Source: Planctomycetota bacterium (GTDB lineage Bacteria; Planctomycetota; Planctomycetia; Gemmatales; Gemmataceae). From it: a stretch of 64,000 bases of DNA. The notes under the pieces are model-generated. The model searched no databases. It was not told the DNA's origin and saw nothing but the letters and a program-made list of their open reading frames with translations. Positions 9,246-17,206 of this stretch are shown one piece after another (positions within the stretch are counted from its first letter, which is position 1; each line of letters opens with the position of its first letter). Made by a program: the position numbers and the translations under genes. The stretch lies in NCBI GenBank assembly GCA_016195405.1, contig JACPZP010000008.1, positions 1 through 64,000 of the forward strand, read 5' to 3'.

Positions 9246-12200
9246 TCATTTCTTGTTAATCGTTGCTTCTATTCTCTCGAGCAATTTGCGAAAACCTGGA
9301 CGAGACCGGAGGATCGCGAAATCCCGGTCGATCTGGAGTGAGGCGAGTTCGTGTCTGTCGAATTCACGGGCTTCGTAACCGCGCTCCAAGAGTTCCAGGG
9401 AACGAGCCGCGAATTCCTCGGCCAGGCGGACCTTATCCGCGGACTCGAGCTTCGCGTCTGCCGCCGCCGCGGACGCGGCGGCGGCATAGACGTGCGCCCG
9501 CGTGAACTCACGGAAATACAGCTTTTCAAGCGCATTCGCCGGGGCGAGTCGTTCGGCCTCTGCCACGGCTTCCCGGTAGCTTCCCAGCTGGGCGAGTGTC
9601 GCCGCCCGGGCCAGGCGTGTTCCGGGAAGGGCCTCGGTCTTGGCGTATTCCAGGGACCGATCCCACTCCGCCAATGCCTCCCCATAACGGAGCAGGCTGG
9701 TCAGCGCCCTGGCTCGGCCGGCATACGCCTTCCCGAGCAGGGTTCGAGCCTCCGACTGCTGAGGTTCGGCGTTGAGGACGGCATTCAAGGTTTCAACAGC
9801 GCGCGTGTACCAGTCAATTGACTCCTGATGACGCCCTTGATCACGAGCACGAACCCCCAGGTTATTGAGCGTGGTCGCCAACTCGATGGCGAAATCGCTG
9901 ATCTCACGATTGCGCTCCAGGAGCCGCTCCTGAATGGCGAGGGCTTCGCGGAACGAGCGATCTGCGTCCGACCAGCGGCGCGCCCGCCGGTACAAGAGTC
10001 CCAGGTCGCTGTGCGTTGTCGCCACCGCTCTCTGATAGGACACCACGTCTGGGTGCTTTTGGGCGAGCTGTAGCCGCAGTGACAGAGCCTTGCCGTAGTT
10101 CTCGGCCGCCTTGTCGTCGCGCTGGGCGATGTAATGGAGAAGAGCCAGATTATTGTAGACCCGCGCCAATTCGCTGCGATACTCCTGCACCTTTGGGTGG
10201 TCGCGCATAAGCTGTTCGCGAATCGCCAGTGCCTTGACATATACATCTTCCATTTGCTCGAAAGTTCCGCCGCCGGAATTCAGCAGGAAGCTTCCCAACG
10301 CGTTGTGAGCCGTGGCCAAACTGTCTTGGTAGTCGACGCTTTCGGGATGGTCCCGAACCAGCTCTTCCAGGGTCCCGATGGCCTTGGTTAATAAGTCCTT
10401 TGCTTCGACCGGTTTGCCGTTCGTCGAATAAGAGCGCGAAAACTCGGAATAAAGCTGGGCGAGAGCCTTGCGATATTCGCCGCTGGTCGCAAAATCACGG
10501 ATAAGTCGCTCACGAATGGTCTGGGCACGGCGGTAACAATCTTCTGCTTGATCGGGCCGGCGGGTAGTCCGGTAAAGCGTTCCCAGGCTCTGAAGCGTAC
10601 CTGCAAGGTCGTTTTGATAGTCGGGCTGGTTGTGGTGGTCGCCGGCCAATTCCTCTCGGACTCTAAGCGCCTTTAAGAACTCGGTCTCCGCCCGATCCGA
10701 TTGGCCGGTAAGTCGCTGCAATTCTCCCTGAGATTGGTAGCATTGAGCCAACTCAACCCGGAATGGGGTATTGTCCGGCTCGGAGCCGGCTAGCTTTTCG
10801 AAAAGAACGGATGCCTGCTCATAGGCAGCTCGTGCTTCGCTTTTGGAGCCAATTCGCTCCGTGATGTACCCCAGGCGATAATATGCCCGCGCCAGGTCCG
10901 CCTGGGTGCCGGCATCATCGGCACGCTGGTTCAGGAAATCCTGATAGTACTTGAGAGCGGTCTGGAACAACACGTGACGAGCGGCCTCCATTCCCGGCTC
11001 TTGAAGCACCGGATTCTGAGTGACGACGGTGAAGCATTCATCGACCGCGTCACGAGCCTTCTGGAAGTTTGCCTCGGCTTGTTGCCTTTGCCTTTCCGTC
11101 AAGCGCCATTGCCAGAGGACCGCTCCCAGCCCGATGAGGAGAGCCGCGAACAATGCGGCCGTCAGGCCTGCCAATGCAGGGTTGCGGCGGCCCCAACGCC
11201 AGGCCAGCTCCAGCCGGCTCGTCCTGCGTGCCTCTATGGGCCGGTCATCCAGAAAACGCTGCAAATCCTTCGACATTTCCGAGGCCGTGGCATAACGGCG
11301 CTCGGGTTCCTTGGCGATCGCCTTCTGAATGATGGTGTTCAAATCCGAGGGTATGCGGCGATCCAGTCTTCGCGGCAGCGGTGGCTCGGCCGCAGTTACT
11401 TGCTGCACCAACAGCCCTTGAGTCTTCTCGTCGTAAGCGGGTCGAAGCGTGAGAAGCTCGTAGAGTGTCAAGCCAAGACTAAAAAGATCGCTTCGGGCAT
11501 CGGATAGGCCAGCCAGTCGCTCGGGAGCGACGTAGCGCAAGGTGCCGACCAGGTCTCCGGTATGCGTGAGATCCTCGGTGCTATCCGCCTTCGCCAAGCC
11601 AAAGTCGGTGACCCAGACTATGCCGGCGGAATCGAGGAGAAGATTCGAGGGTTTGATATCCCTGTGCAAGATTCCTTGACTGTGCGCGTACGCCAGCGCC
11701 TCTGCAACCTGAACGCCGATCCGGGCGACGCGCCGGCAGTACTGGGAAAAGGATTGATCGGAAAGCGCGGCGATCACCTCTTGGTTAGCGGTCCCCGCAG
11801 CAGAGTTTTTCAGCTCCTTGACGACGCGATCGAGTCCGTGTCCGGTAATGAACTGCATTGCGTAAAAGTGAATCCCCTCGTATTCTCCCACGCCGAAGAC
11901 CGGGACGATGTTCGTATGGTGCAAGCGTGCCGCCGCCTGCGCTTCCCGTTGAAAACGCTTGAGGTAAAGCGGATCCATCAGTCGGTGGAACGGGAGCACT
12001 TTGAGAGCCACGCGCCGGCCGAGCGATTTCTGCTCCGCTTCGTAGACCACCCCCATGCCACCCCGGCCGATCTCGCGCAGGATGTGATACTCGCCAAGAT
12101 ATTCCGGAAGGGCGACTGTGCATGCACGACCGCGCTCCGATTCCTTGGTGAAGGAACTCAGCTTGCCCATCAAACCAAGACTGGGCAACATTTGCCTGAG

Positions 12201-12344
12201 GACATCCGCGATTTGGGGATAGCGCAGGGCGTATTCCTCGATCTCGACCCTTTCGCCGCGGTTGACACGGTCGGTGTACTCGTCGGCAACTTGTCCGACG
12301 AGTGATTCGAGGTCGTCGTTTTCCGTGTTCGCCGAATCGTTCAT
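9246..12344 (-). CDS. Membrane Ser/Thr protein kinase with C-terminal TPRs
   Basis: A 1032-residue Hanks-type kinase. Residues 1-60 form the acidic N-terminal segment common in planctomycete kinases. The kinase domain spans about 86-365 and has all key residues: GRGGMG 93-98, Lys115 (VALKVL), HRDIKPSN from 227, DFG 247-249, and APE 273-275. A single membrane helix follows at about 390-412 (LTAALFAALLIGLGAVLWQW), and about 430-1030 is a long TPR region that would lie outside the cytoplasm and could sense a ligand or partner. It lies 48 bases downstream of an ECF sigma factor on the same strand, a pairing typical of planctomycetes, so the kinase probably acts in the same pathway. The spacer holds a REPIN. 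The start ATG 12344 has only a weak ribosome site. Confidence 0.93.
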   Translation of the reverse strand: MNDSANTENDDLESLVGQVADEYTDRVNRGERVEIEEYALRYPQIADVLRQMLPSLGLMGKLSSFTKESERGRACTVALPEYLGEYHILREIGRGGMGVVYEAEQKSLGRRVALKVLPFHRLMDPLYLKRFQREAQAAARLHHTNIVPVFGVGEYEGIHFYAMQFITGHGLDRVVKELKNSAAGTANQEVIAALSDQSFSQYCRRVARIGVQVAEALAYAHSQGILHRDIKPSNLLLDSAGIVWVTDFGLAKADSTEDLTHTGDLVGTLRYVAPERLAGLSDARSDLFSLGLTLYELLTLRPAYDEKTQGLLVQQVTAAEPPLPRRLDRRIPSDLNTIIQKAIAKEPERRYATASEMSKDLQRFLDDRPIEARRTSRLELAWRWGRRNPALAGLTAALFAALLIGLGAVLWQWRLTERQRQQAEANFQKARDAVDECFTVVTQNPVLQEPGMEAARHVLFQTALKYYQDFLNQRADDAGTQADLARAYYRLGYITERIGSKSEARAAYEQASVLFEKLAGSEPDNTPFRVELAQCYQSQGELQRLTGQSDRAETEFLKALRVREELAGDHHNQPDYQNDLAGTLQSLGTLYRTTRRPDQAEDCYRRAQTIRERLIRDFATSGEYRKALAQLYSEFSRSYSTNGKPVEAKDLLTKAIGTLEELVRDHPESVDYQDSLATAHNALGSFLLNSGGGTFEQMEDVYVKALAIREQLMRDHPKVQEYRSELARVYNNLALLHYIAQRDDKAAENYGKALSLRLQLAQKHPDVVSYQRAVATTHSDLGLLYRRARRWSDADRSFREALAIQERLLERNREISDFAIELATTLNNLGVRARDQGRHQESIDWYTRAVETLNAVLNAEPQQSEARTLLGKAYAGRARALTSLLRYGEALAEWDRSLEYAKTEALPGTRLARAATLAQLGSYREAVAEAERLAPANALEKLYFREFTRAHVYAAAASAAAADAKLESADKVRLAEEFAARSLELLERGYEAREFDRHELASLQIDRDFAILRSRPGFRKLLERIEATINKK

Positions 12345-12361
12345 ATTGGTATCGACGTGTC

Positions 12362-12410
12362 GTAGGTCAGGCTTTCCAGCCTGACCGTCAGACTAGAAAG
12401 TCTGACCTAC
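12362..12410. repeat. GTAG-type REPIN overlapping the sigma factor stop
   Basis: Two inverted REP units. The left unit (12362-12385) is GTAG followed by a hairpin GTCAGGCT/AGCCTGAC. The right unit (12387-12410), read on the minus strand, is GTAG followed by GTCAGACT/AGTCTGAC. The stems differ at one position but each pairs perfectly with itself, so the base change is compensated. GTAG plus hairpin is the layout of REP elements mobilised by RAYT transposases. The TAG stop of the sigma factor (12393-12395) and its last five codons lie inside the right unit. Confidence 0.8.
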
Positions 12411-13037
12411 TGCGGAATCGCTCAGACCGCCTTCGAAGAGCAGCTGGCGCAATTTGAGGATGGCGCGCCCATAGCGCTTGCTGGTCGCGGCCGGCTCGAG
12501 GTCGAGCACTTGGGCGGTTTCCAGGTTGGTCAATCCTTCCAGATTGCGCATGAGCACAATTTCAGCATCGACTTCCGGAAGTTGGGCTATTGCGTGCCGC
12601 AAGCGCCGGGCCAATTCTTGCTCAACCGCCTGATTGCCGGGGTTGGGTTCGCGACTCAGGATCTTTAGAGCCAGCATCGCCGACGAATTGTCGGGCAATG
12701 CGATCTGCTTTTCCACGGAACGGCACTCGGCCTCCACATGCTGACGCCGCAGCCGCAAGAGATTCTCGTAGGCGGTCTTCCGCAGCCAAATATGAAACGG
12801 CATCGGCTCCCGGCCCAGATAGTCCTCGATCCGCTGGGCCGCTTCGAGCTGGGCCTCTTGCACCACGTCGGAGGGATCAATGCGTGCGCGCAACTTCTGA
12901 TCCATCCGCAATTGGACCACGTCGAGTAAATAACTACGGTGGCGGGCCAATAGCACATCCAGCGCACCGCGATCGCCATCGCGCACTTGCTGGAGCAAAC
13001 CACGGACCTCAGCTTCATCAATCGCGGCCGGGGTCAT
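12393..13037 (-). CDS. ECF-type RNA polymerase sigma factor
   Basis: A 214-residue extracytoplasmic-function sigma factor. Region 2 is around residues 25-95 (RIDPSDVVQEAQLEAAQR, which would bind the core enzyme and the -10 element). Region 4 is around 140-195 (LPEVDAEIVLMRNLEGLTNLETAQVLD.. then KRYGRAILKLRQLL, the -35-binding HTH). The start ATG 13035-13037 has AGGA 9 bases upstream. The next gene is a Ser/Thr kinase, and kinase-linked ECF factors are a known planctomycete group, so control by phosphorylation rather than by an anti-sigma factor is plausible but inferred. The last residues VGQTF and the stop are encoded by a REPIN, so the native C-terminus has probably been replaced. Confidence 0.92.
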   Translation of the reverse strand: MTPAAIDEAEVRGLLQQVRDGDRGALDVLLARHRSYLLDVVQLRMDQKLRARIDPSDVVQEAQLEAAQRIEDYLGREPMPFHIWLRKTAYENLLRLRRQHVEAECRSVEKQIALPDNSSAMLALKILSREPNPGNQAVEQELARRLRHAIAQLPEVDAEIVLMRNLEGLTNLETAQVLDLEPAATSKRYGRAILKLRQLLFEGGLSDSAVGQTF

Positions 13038-13360
13038 ACCGCTGTCCTTTCTCTACCTGCGCGCATGATTCAATTATTGACAGCTAAGTGCGAAAATGAA
13101 AAGAAAATAGACAAAAAGGTGCTAGGACAGCGCATGATGCCCGGCGCGCCGACCTACGGGCAGAGCCGCCGAAGCCGCGACCTATCGAATTGCTTCACCA
13201 AGCCGGCGGATTGTTTCACTCACCTGCCGGATTGTTTCAGCGACAGGCCGAATTGTATCTGTCCCCGCGTCACGCTGAAACCATTTCCGTAACTTCCATG
13301 TCGATAACGGTTTAAGCGCTAGAAATTGAGTCAACGCAGTCTGAAGCAATCTTTTTGGCA
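13038..13360. other. 323-base gap holding the promoter side of the sigma factor and a tandem repeat
   Basis: The gap separates the sigma factor start from the stop of the FlgM-like gene. Beside the 21-bp tandem repeat at 13187-13260 it contains a GTAG-flanked palindrome on the minus strand (about 13139-13157, core CGGCGCGCCG) that may be a decayed REP. No convincing open frame, RNA gene or promoter was seen. Confidence 0.5.
13187..13260. repeat. 21-bp tandem repeat, 3.5 copies
   Basis: Units start at 13187, 13208, 13229 and 13250 (partial). Each begins GRATTGYTTCAC or close. On the minus strand a continuous frame would read ETIRPVA, ETIRQVS, ETIRRLG, a 7-residue period, but the frame has no start site or family resemblance, so it is treated as non-coding. 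A similar block with the same period lies at 32964-33040. Confidence 0.75.
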
Positions 13361-13603
13361 TCACCGATCGAGTCGCGTAAGCAGCCGGTCGAGGGCGGCT
13401 TGCCATTTTTCGGGTGTGTCGTAAGTGCCGGCGGCGATTTCCTTGCGGACGCGGTTCACGAGTTCCCTGCGGATGCCCTTGTCGTCTTGGGGCGCCAGAT
13501 CCGATTCTGGAGCGATGGCAAGCTCAGCCGGCGCCGTTGCCCGCCACCAGGCTTCTGAGCCACGGATGGGGCCCTCCAGCGGGTTCGGACTGTGTTCGTG
13601 CAT
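13361..13603 (-). CDS. FlgM-like anti-sigma factor, small
   Basis: An 80-residue protein. Its C-terminal half, IRRELVNRVRKEIAAGTYDT then PEKWQAALDRLL, matches the sigma-28-binding helices of FlgM-type anti-sigma factors (usual form RxxKVxxIRxxIxxGxYxxxxxxxAxxLL). The N-terminal half is Pro/Ala-rich and likely disordered, as in FlgM. FlgM binds the flagellar sigma factor FliA and holds it inactive until exported. ATG 13603 has GGAG 8 bases upstream. No flagellar gene is in the window; the nearest sigma factor is the ECF gene 320 bases downstream on the same strand, so its partner is unknown. FlgM-like proteins away from flagellar genes occur in planctomycetes. Confidence 0.7.
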   Translation of the reverse strand: MHEHSPNPLEGPIRGSEAWWRATAPAELAIAPESDLAPQDDKGIRRELVNRVRKEIAAGTYDTPEKWQAALDRLLTRLDR

Positions 13604-13921
13604 TCAAGTTGCTCCGCGAAGCTCAGACGCATCTCCACCGCGCCGGGCCTCAGATCATCTTAGGACAATGGGTCGCGTGATATCAACCCATGAAACAGAC
13701 CATGAAACAGACCATGAAACAGGAAGTGAGCTGTCGAGCACTCAAGATAGGTGTCTTCAACTGCCCTTGCCAAAACTGGCGTTGCCACGTCGCGGGCCGG
13801 CTTCGTGCAAGCCGGCTCGCAACTACATTTCCTATCGACGGGGCTTGGGGTAAATTTGAGCGAATCGAACGGCTGGGACGCCGCGGCAACGCGGCCCCAA
13901 GGCGCAGGAATGCATCACGCT
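13604..13921. other. 318-base gap with short repeats and a hairpin
   Basis: Contains a 12-bp tandem repeat CATGAAACAGAC (13689-13700, 13701-13712 and a partial third copy to 13722) and a perfect 8-bp hairpin GCCGGCTT/AAGCCGGC at 13796-13816. Short frames crossing the tandem repeat encode only MKQT-type repeats and are not believed. No gene, RNA or promoter could be supported. Confidence 0.5.
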
Positions 13922-14509
13922 TCAAATGCCAGGTGACCGGAAGAAGCGGAAGAGACGGGTTCTAATACCCTTGTTGGGAAAGATGCGCCCAACGATCGGT
14001 TTGCTGACCGGGAAGATCCCTTGAGCGGCGGCCTGCAATTCATCTACGGCATAAAAGGCCTGGGGAGCATGCGTCTCAATCAAATCCACCACGTCCGAAA
14101 GTTGACGCCGCTTGACGACGGTTATGACGATTTGCACCGGTCCCGCGGCGCCTTGGCCCGCAACGCAGGTCACGCCGAAGTCGGCGGCGCGGAGCCGGTC
14201 GATGAGACGGCTTGGGTCATTGGGCGTGATCACGCGCACCGTCGCCATGCCGAGCGCAAGTTTGTTTTCGATCAGAATGCCGAGAAAGTTGCCCAACGTG
14301 AAGCCGAAAGCGAAAGCCAGGAAGCAAGCGGCGTTGTCAAGGTTTTGCATGACCTGGCCAATCGCGAACAGCCAAGTCAAGATTTCAAAGAATCCGAGAA
14401 GCGGCGCAAGATATTTACGCCCACGGGCGACAAAGATGATGCGCAAGGTGCCGAGCGTCACCACGCACATCTCGGCGAGAAAAATGGACACTGCCAGCAA
14501 GGAAATCAT
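13922..14509 (-). CDS. UPF0316 / DUF5698-DUF2179 membrane protein
   Basis: A 195-residue protein with three predicted membrane helices in the first 90 residues (LLAVSIFLAEMCVVTLGTLR; YLAPLLGFFEILTWLFAIGQ; NLDNAACFLAFAFGFTLGNF) followed by a soluble domain from about 95 to 175 (MATVRVITPNDPSRLIDRLR; VQIVITVVKRRQLSDVVDLI). This is the layout of the UPF0316 family (formerly YebE-type): a DUF5698 membrane part and a DUF2179 domain that is thought to bind a small ligand. Its function is not established. The basic C-terminal tail (IRTRLFRFFRSPGI) is not typical. It stands 56 bases downstream of the esterase-like gene on the same strand and may share its transcript. Confidence 0.85.
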   Translation of the reverse strand: MISLLAVSIFLAEMCVVTLGTLRIIFVARGRKYLAPLLGFFEILTWLFAIGQVMQNLDNAACFLAFAFGFTLGNFLGILIENKLALGMATVRVITPNDPSRLIDRLRAADFGVTCVAGQGAAGPVQIVITVVKRRQLSDVVDLIETHAPQAFYAVDELQAAAQGIFPVSKPIVGRIFPNKGIRTRLFRFFRSPGI

Positions 14510-14565
14510 GGGAGCGGGTGATAGCAGGAAGCCGGCGTGGTGTCAACACGCTCTCTTTTGCCGGA

Positions 14566-15888
14566 TTACCCCTTCTTAACCCGCGCGCTGCCGAACATCC
14601 TTTTCGTGAACACGAAACCGTCGAACACCTGTGGCCAATCGGCCTCGAGGTCGGCGTTGCCGAGCGGCCGGGCGACCAGGCGCTTGTTCAGCCAGGCGCC
14701 GTCGTCCGCCAAATGGCGCAGATCGACAAACGCGTTTTCGTGGCCGGCTTTCACCATCAGATCTTCGAAGGAGCCGTCGCGAACACGAGCGAGTTTTCCG
14801 GGCTTCGGCATGAAGGGGGTCTGAAATTCGCCCTCGGCCGCTACAAACGCAATGCTGTACGTCTCCTTGCCCAGGACCTTTGACGCCTCGTCACCCATGG
14901 TAACCGTCCCCTGGTAGACGGGAGTGAGTTTCTTTTCGCGCGCGCCGATGCGGTCGACATTAGTAGAGTTGCGCATGGTGTGAAACGACGCTGCCCAGAC
15001 CAAGATCTTACGCTCTGGGTATGCCGTCTTTGCGAGCCAGATGAGATTCTGAGCCATCTGGGCGTCGCGAAGATTGCCGGCGCGCTTGTTTTCTTTGCCT
15101 TTGAAGGCAGCCATCGACTCGCCGTTGGCCGCGGCGCTGTCCAGAAACTGCTTCCAGAAGGCCAACTCCGCCGCCGGCACGCCTGCCTTGTGCTTTTCGA
15201 GAGCCTCGCGGCATTGCTTGAAGTTCGCGGCAGCGACGATGTCGAGACTTTCGGCTTTGGCCAACTTGCCGACACTTGCGATCACGGTTTTGTGAATCGC
15301 TTTTTGGGCATCGTCGGCCGGCAGCTTGCCGAGAAAAGCCGCAAGCTCGTCAACCAAGAATTTGCTCGAAGCCTTGGCCGTAAACTGACTGTCGAAACCG
15401 GCGAGTTCGAGTGGCTTCTCGCCGCCGGCCTGTTTTCCCAAATAAGCGATGAGCGGCTGGAATTGCTCGCTCTCGGTCCAAATGCCGAAGACACCGTGCC
15501 GAACCGCATCGCCCGGGTCCATCTTCCCTTCCTTGAGAAGCTCCCAAGCCTTGCGGCAATCATAAAGTCCGCTCTCAAAGGCAATGACGTCGAAGCCGAG
15601 CTTTTGGTGCAGGTATTTAATGAGCCGAATCTTGGCATGGATGGTGGCGCCGTCGCCGTGCGTTTGTTCCCCAAGCCAGACCAGGCGTGCGTCGCCGATC
15701 GCTTTGCCGATGGGCGCCAAGTCGGCGAAGTCATCGTCATTTGGGTCGATGGTGCGCCAGGGCGCCGCGTTTTTCTTCAAAGAAGCGATCCGCGCCTCCC
15801 GATCGCCGGATGTGGGCTTTTCGTCTCCGGCGTAGACAAAACCATGAACCAACGCGAATAAGTAAGCGACGGCGCTTAGGCATTTCAT
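14566..15888 (-). CDS. Erythromycin-esterase family protein, exported
   Basis: A 440-residue protein with a signal peptide (MKCLSAVAYLFALVHGFVYA). The body is an EreA/EreB-type erythromycin esterase domain: GEQTHGDG near residue 73 carries the Glu/His pair of the active site, VIAFESGLYDCR the second Glu, WTESEQFQPL the conserved helix, and ILVWAASFHTMRN the C-terminal His. Ere enzymes open macrolide lactones; distant homologues in environmental bacteria usually have unknown substrates, so macrolide resistance should not be assumed. ATG 15888 has GAGGAA 7 bases upstream. It is divergent from the secretion operon at 16031, with a 142-base shared upstream region. Confidence 0.85.
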   Translation of the reverse strand: MKCLSAVAYLFALVHGFVYAGDEKPTSGDREARIASLKKNAAPWRTIDPNDDDFADLAPIGKAIGDARLVWLGEQTHGDGATIHAKIRLIKYLHQKLGFDVIAFESGLYDCRKAWELLKEGKMDPGDAVRHGVFGIWTESEQFQPLIAYLGKQAGGEKPLELAGFDSQFTAKASSKFLVDELAAFLGKLPADDAQKAIHKTVIASVGKLAKAESLDIVAAANFKQCREALEKHKAGVPAAELAFWKQFLDSAAANGESMAAFKGKENKRAGNLRDAQMAQNLIWLAKTAYPERKILVWAASFHTMRNSTNVDRIGAREKKLTPVYQGTVTMGDEASKVLGKETYSIAFVAAEGEFQTPFMPKPGKLARVRDGSFEDLMVKAGHENAFVDLRHLADDGAWLNKRLVARPLGNADLEADWPQVFDGFVFTKRMFGSARVKKG

Positions 15889-16030
15889 GGATCATTCCTC
15901 GTGCTGTGTGGGATTTCTGATTCCTAGACGCATCTGGAAACGCGGTTCTTCATGTTGCATTTGCGCAAATCCCGGTTACGCTAGGGAATTGCAATCGTGT
16001 TCCTATCCGCGCTTTATGGCGGCTTAGAGC

Positions 16031-17206
16031 ATGCCCCTCCCAATTCGTGCTGAGTTGCAACATACCCTGTCCGCCCTGGAAGGCTCCTCGTCTCCCGAAC
16101 GCGTAAGCCGCATCGTCGACGCCAGCTTGCGCGAGGCGGTGGAACGTTCGGCCAGCGACGTTCACTTCGAGCCCACCAACACCGCACTCGAAATCCGCTT
16201 CCGGCTCGACGGCGTACTGCAGCCGGCGGCCACGCTCACTAAGGAATTGGCGGCCAACGTCATTGGCCGGCTCAAGGTCCTCGCGGAACTGCTGACGTAC
16301 CGCGTCGACGTCCCGCAGGAGGGCCGGCTGGTTGAGGCGGCTAAGCGTTACGGCGCCGACATGCGCGTGAGCACTTTTCCCACGATTCACGGCGAGAAGG
16401 CGGCCGTTCGCCTATTCGAGGGGGCCGAGCGCGTGTTCGATCTGGAGAACCTGGGCTTGCCTGCCGCCCTGATGACGGACCTGCAAGGCGCCATGCGCGA
16501 ACGAAGCGGGGCCCTTTTGCTTACCGGGCCCAGCGGCAGCGGTAAGACTACGACCATCTACGCTTGTTTGCGGCATTTGGTTGCGCAGGACGGCGGCAGG
16601 CACATCGTCACCATCGAGGACCCCGTCGAGCAAGTCCTCGAAGGAATCAGCCAATCCCAGGCCAGACCGGGAAGTGAGTTCGACTTTGCCCGCGGGCTGC
16701 GCAGCCTCCTCCGGCAGGACCCGGAAGTGATCATGATCGGCGAGATTCGCGATCCGGAGACCGCGGGAATCGCCACGGAGGCCGCTCTTACCGGGCATCT
16801 CGTGTTTAGCACTTTGCACGCCGGCTCCGCGTGTGGCGTGATCGGCCGGCTTCTCGACATGGGCATCGAGGCATATCTGCTGACAAGCGCGCTTCGCGGA
16901 ATTCTGAATCAACGCCTGGTCCGGCGTCTCTGCGAAAGCTGCAATGCCAAGGGTTGCGATCGCTGCGCCGGCACAGGGTTTCATGGACGACTACTGCTTG
17001 CTGAGTTCGCGGTCTTGAATGATCGCCTGCGGGAAGCGATTCTGCGTAAGTCGGACACAAAGACGCTCGAATCGATTATGCACAATATGGGCGTGCCCGG
17101 CGGCGGGCGAGCGACGATCTGGAGCGAAGCGGCGGCCGCGGTTGAACGTGGATTGACGACCAATTCAGAGATCGAACGAGTGATGGGGATCAAGGAGAGC
17201 GAGTGA
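16031..17206 (+). CDS. gspE: GspE/PilB-type secretion ATPase
   Basis: A 391-residue ATPase that would power assembly of a type II secretion or type IV pilus-like fibre at the inner membrane. The N1E leader domain is absent, so it is shorter than typical GspE (about 500). Visible motifs are the N2 domain (ASDVHFEPTN, RFRLDGVLQ), Walker A GPSGSGKTTT near residue 167, the Asp box (TIEDPVEQ), Walker B near 230 (DPEVIMIGEIRDPETA), the His box (GHLVFSTLHA), and a compact zinc-binding CESC..CDRC. The stop overlaps the ATG of the next gene by one base (TGATG), starting a chain of coupled genes. Secretin and GspL/M genes are not in the window. Confidence 0.93.
   Translation: MPLPIRAELQHTLSALEGSSSPERVSRIVDASLREAVERSASDVHFEPTNTALEIRFRLDGVLQPAATLTKELAANVIGRLKVLAELLTYRVDVPQEGRLVEAAKRYGADMRVSTFPTIHGEKAAVRLFEGAERVFDLENLGLPAALMTDLQGAMRERSGALLLTGPSGSGKTTTIYACLRHLVAQDGGRHIVTIEDPVEQVLEGISQSQARPGSEFDFARGLRSLLRQDPEVIMIGEIRDPETAGIATEAALTGHLVFSTLHAGSACGVIGRLLDMGIEAYLLTSALRGILNQRLVRRLCESCNAKGCDRCAGTGFHGRLLLAEFAVLNDRLREAILRKSDTKTLESIMHNMGVPGGGRATIWSEAAAAVERGLTTNSEIERVMGIKESE

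Noticed and set aside
13690-13965. Open frame beginning MKQTMKQTMKQ
   Set aside because: The start is a 12-bp tandem repeat; no ribosome site and no continued protein-like sequence.
14980-15861. 293-codon open frame antisense to the erythromycin-esterase homologue
   Set aside because: The esterase has a signal peptide, active-site motifs and a ribosome site; the antisense frame has none.
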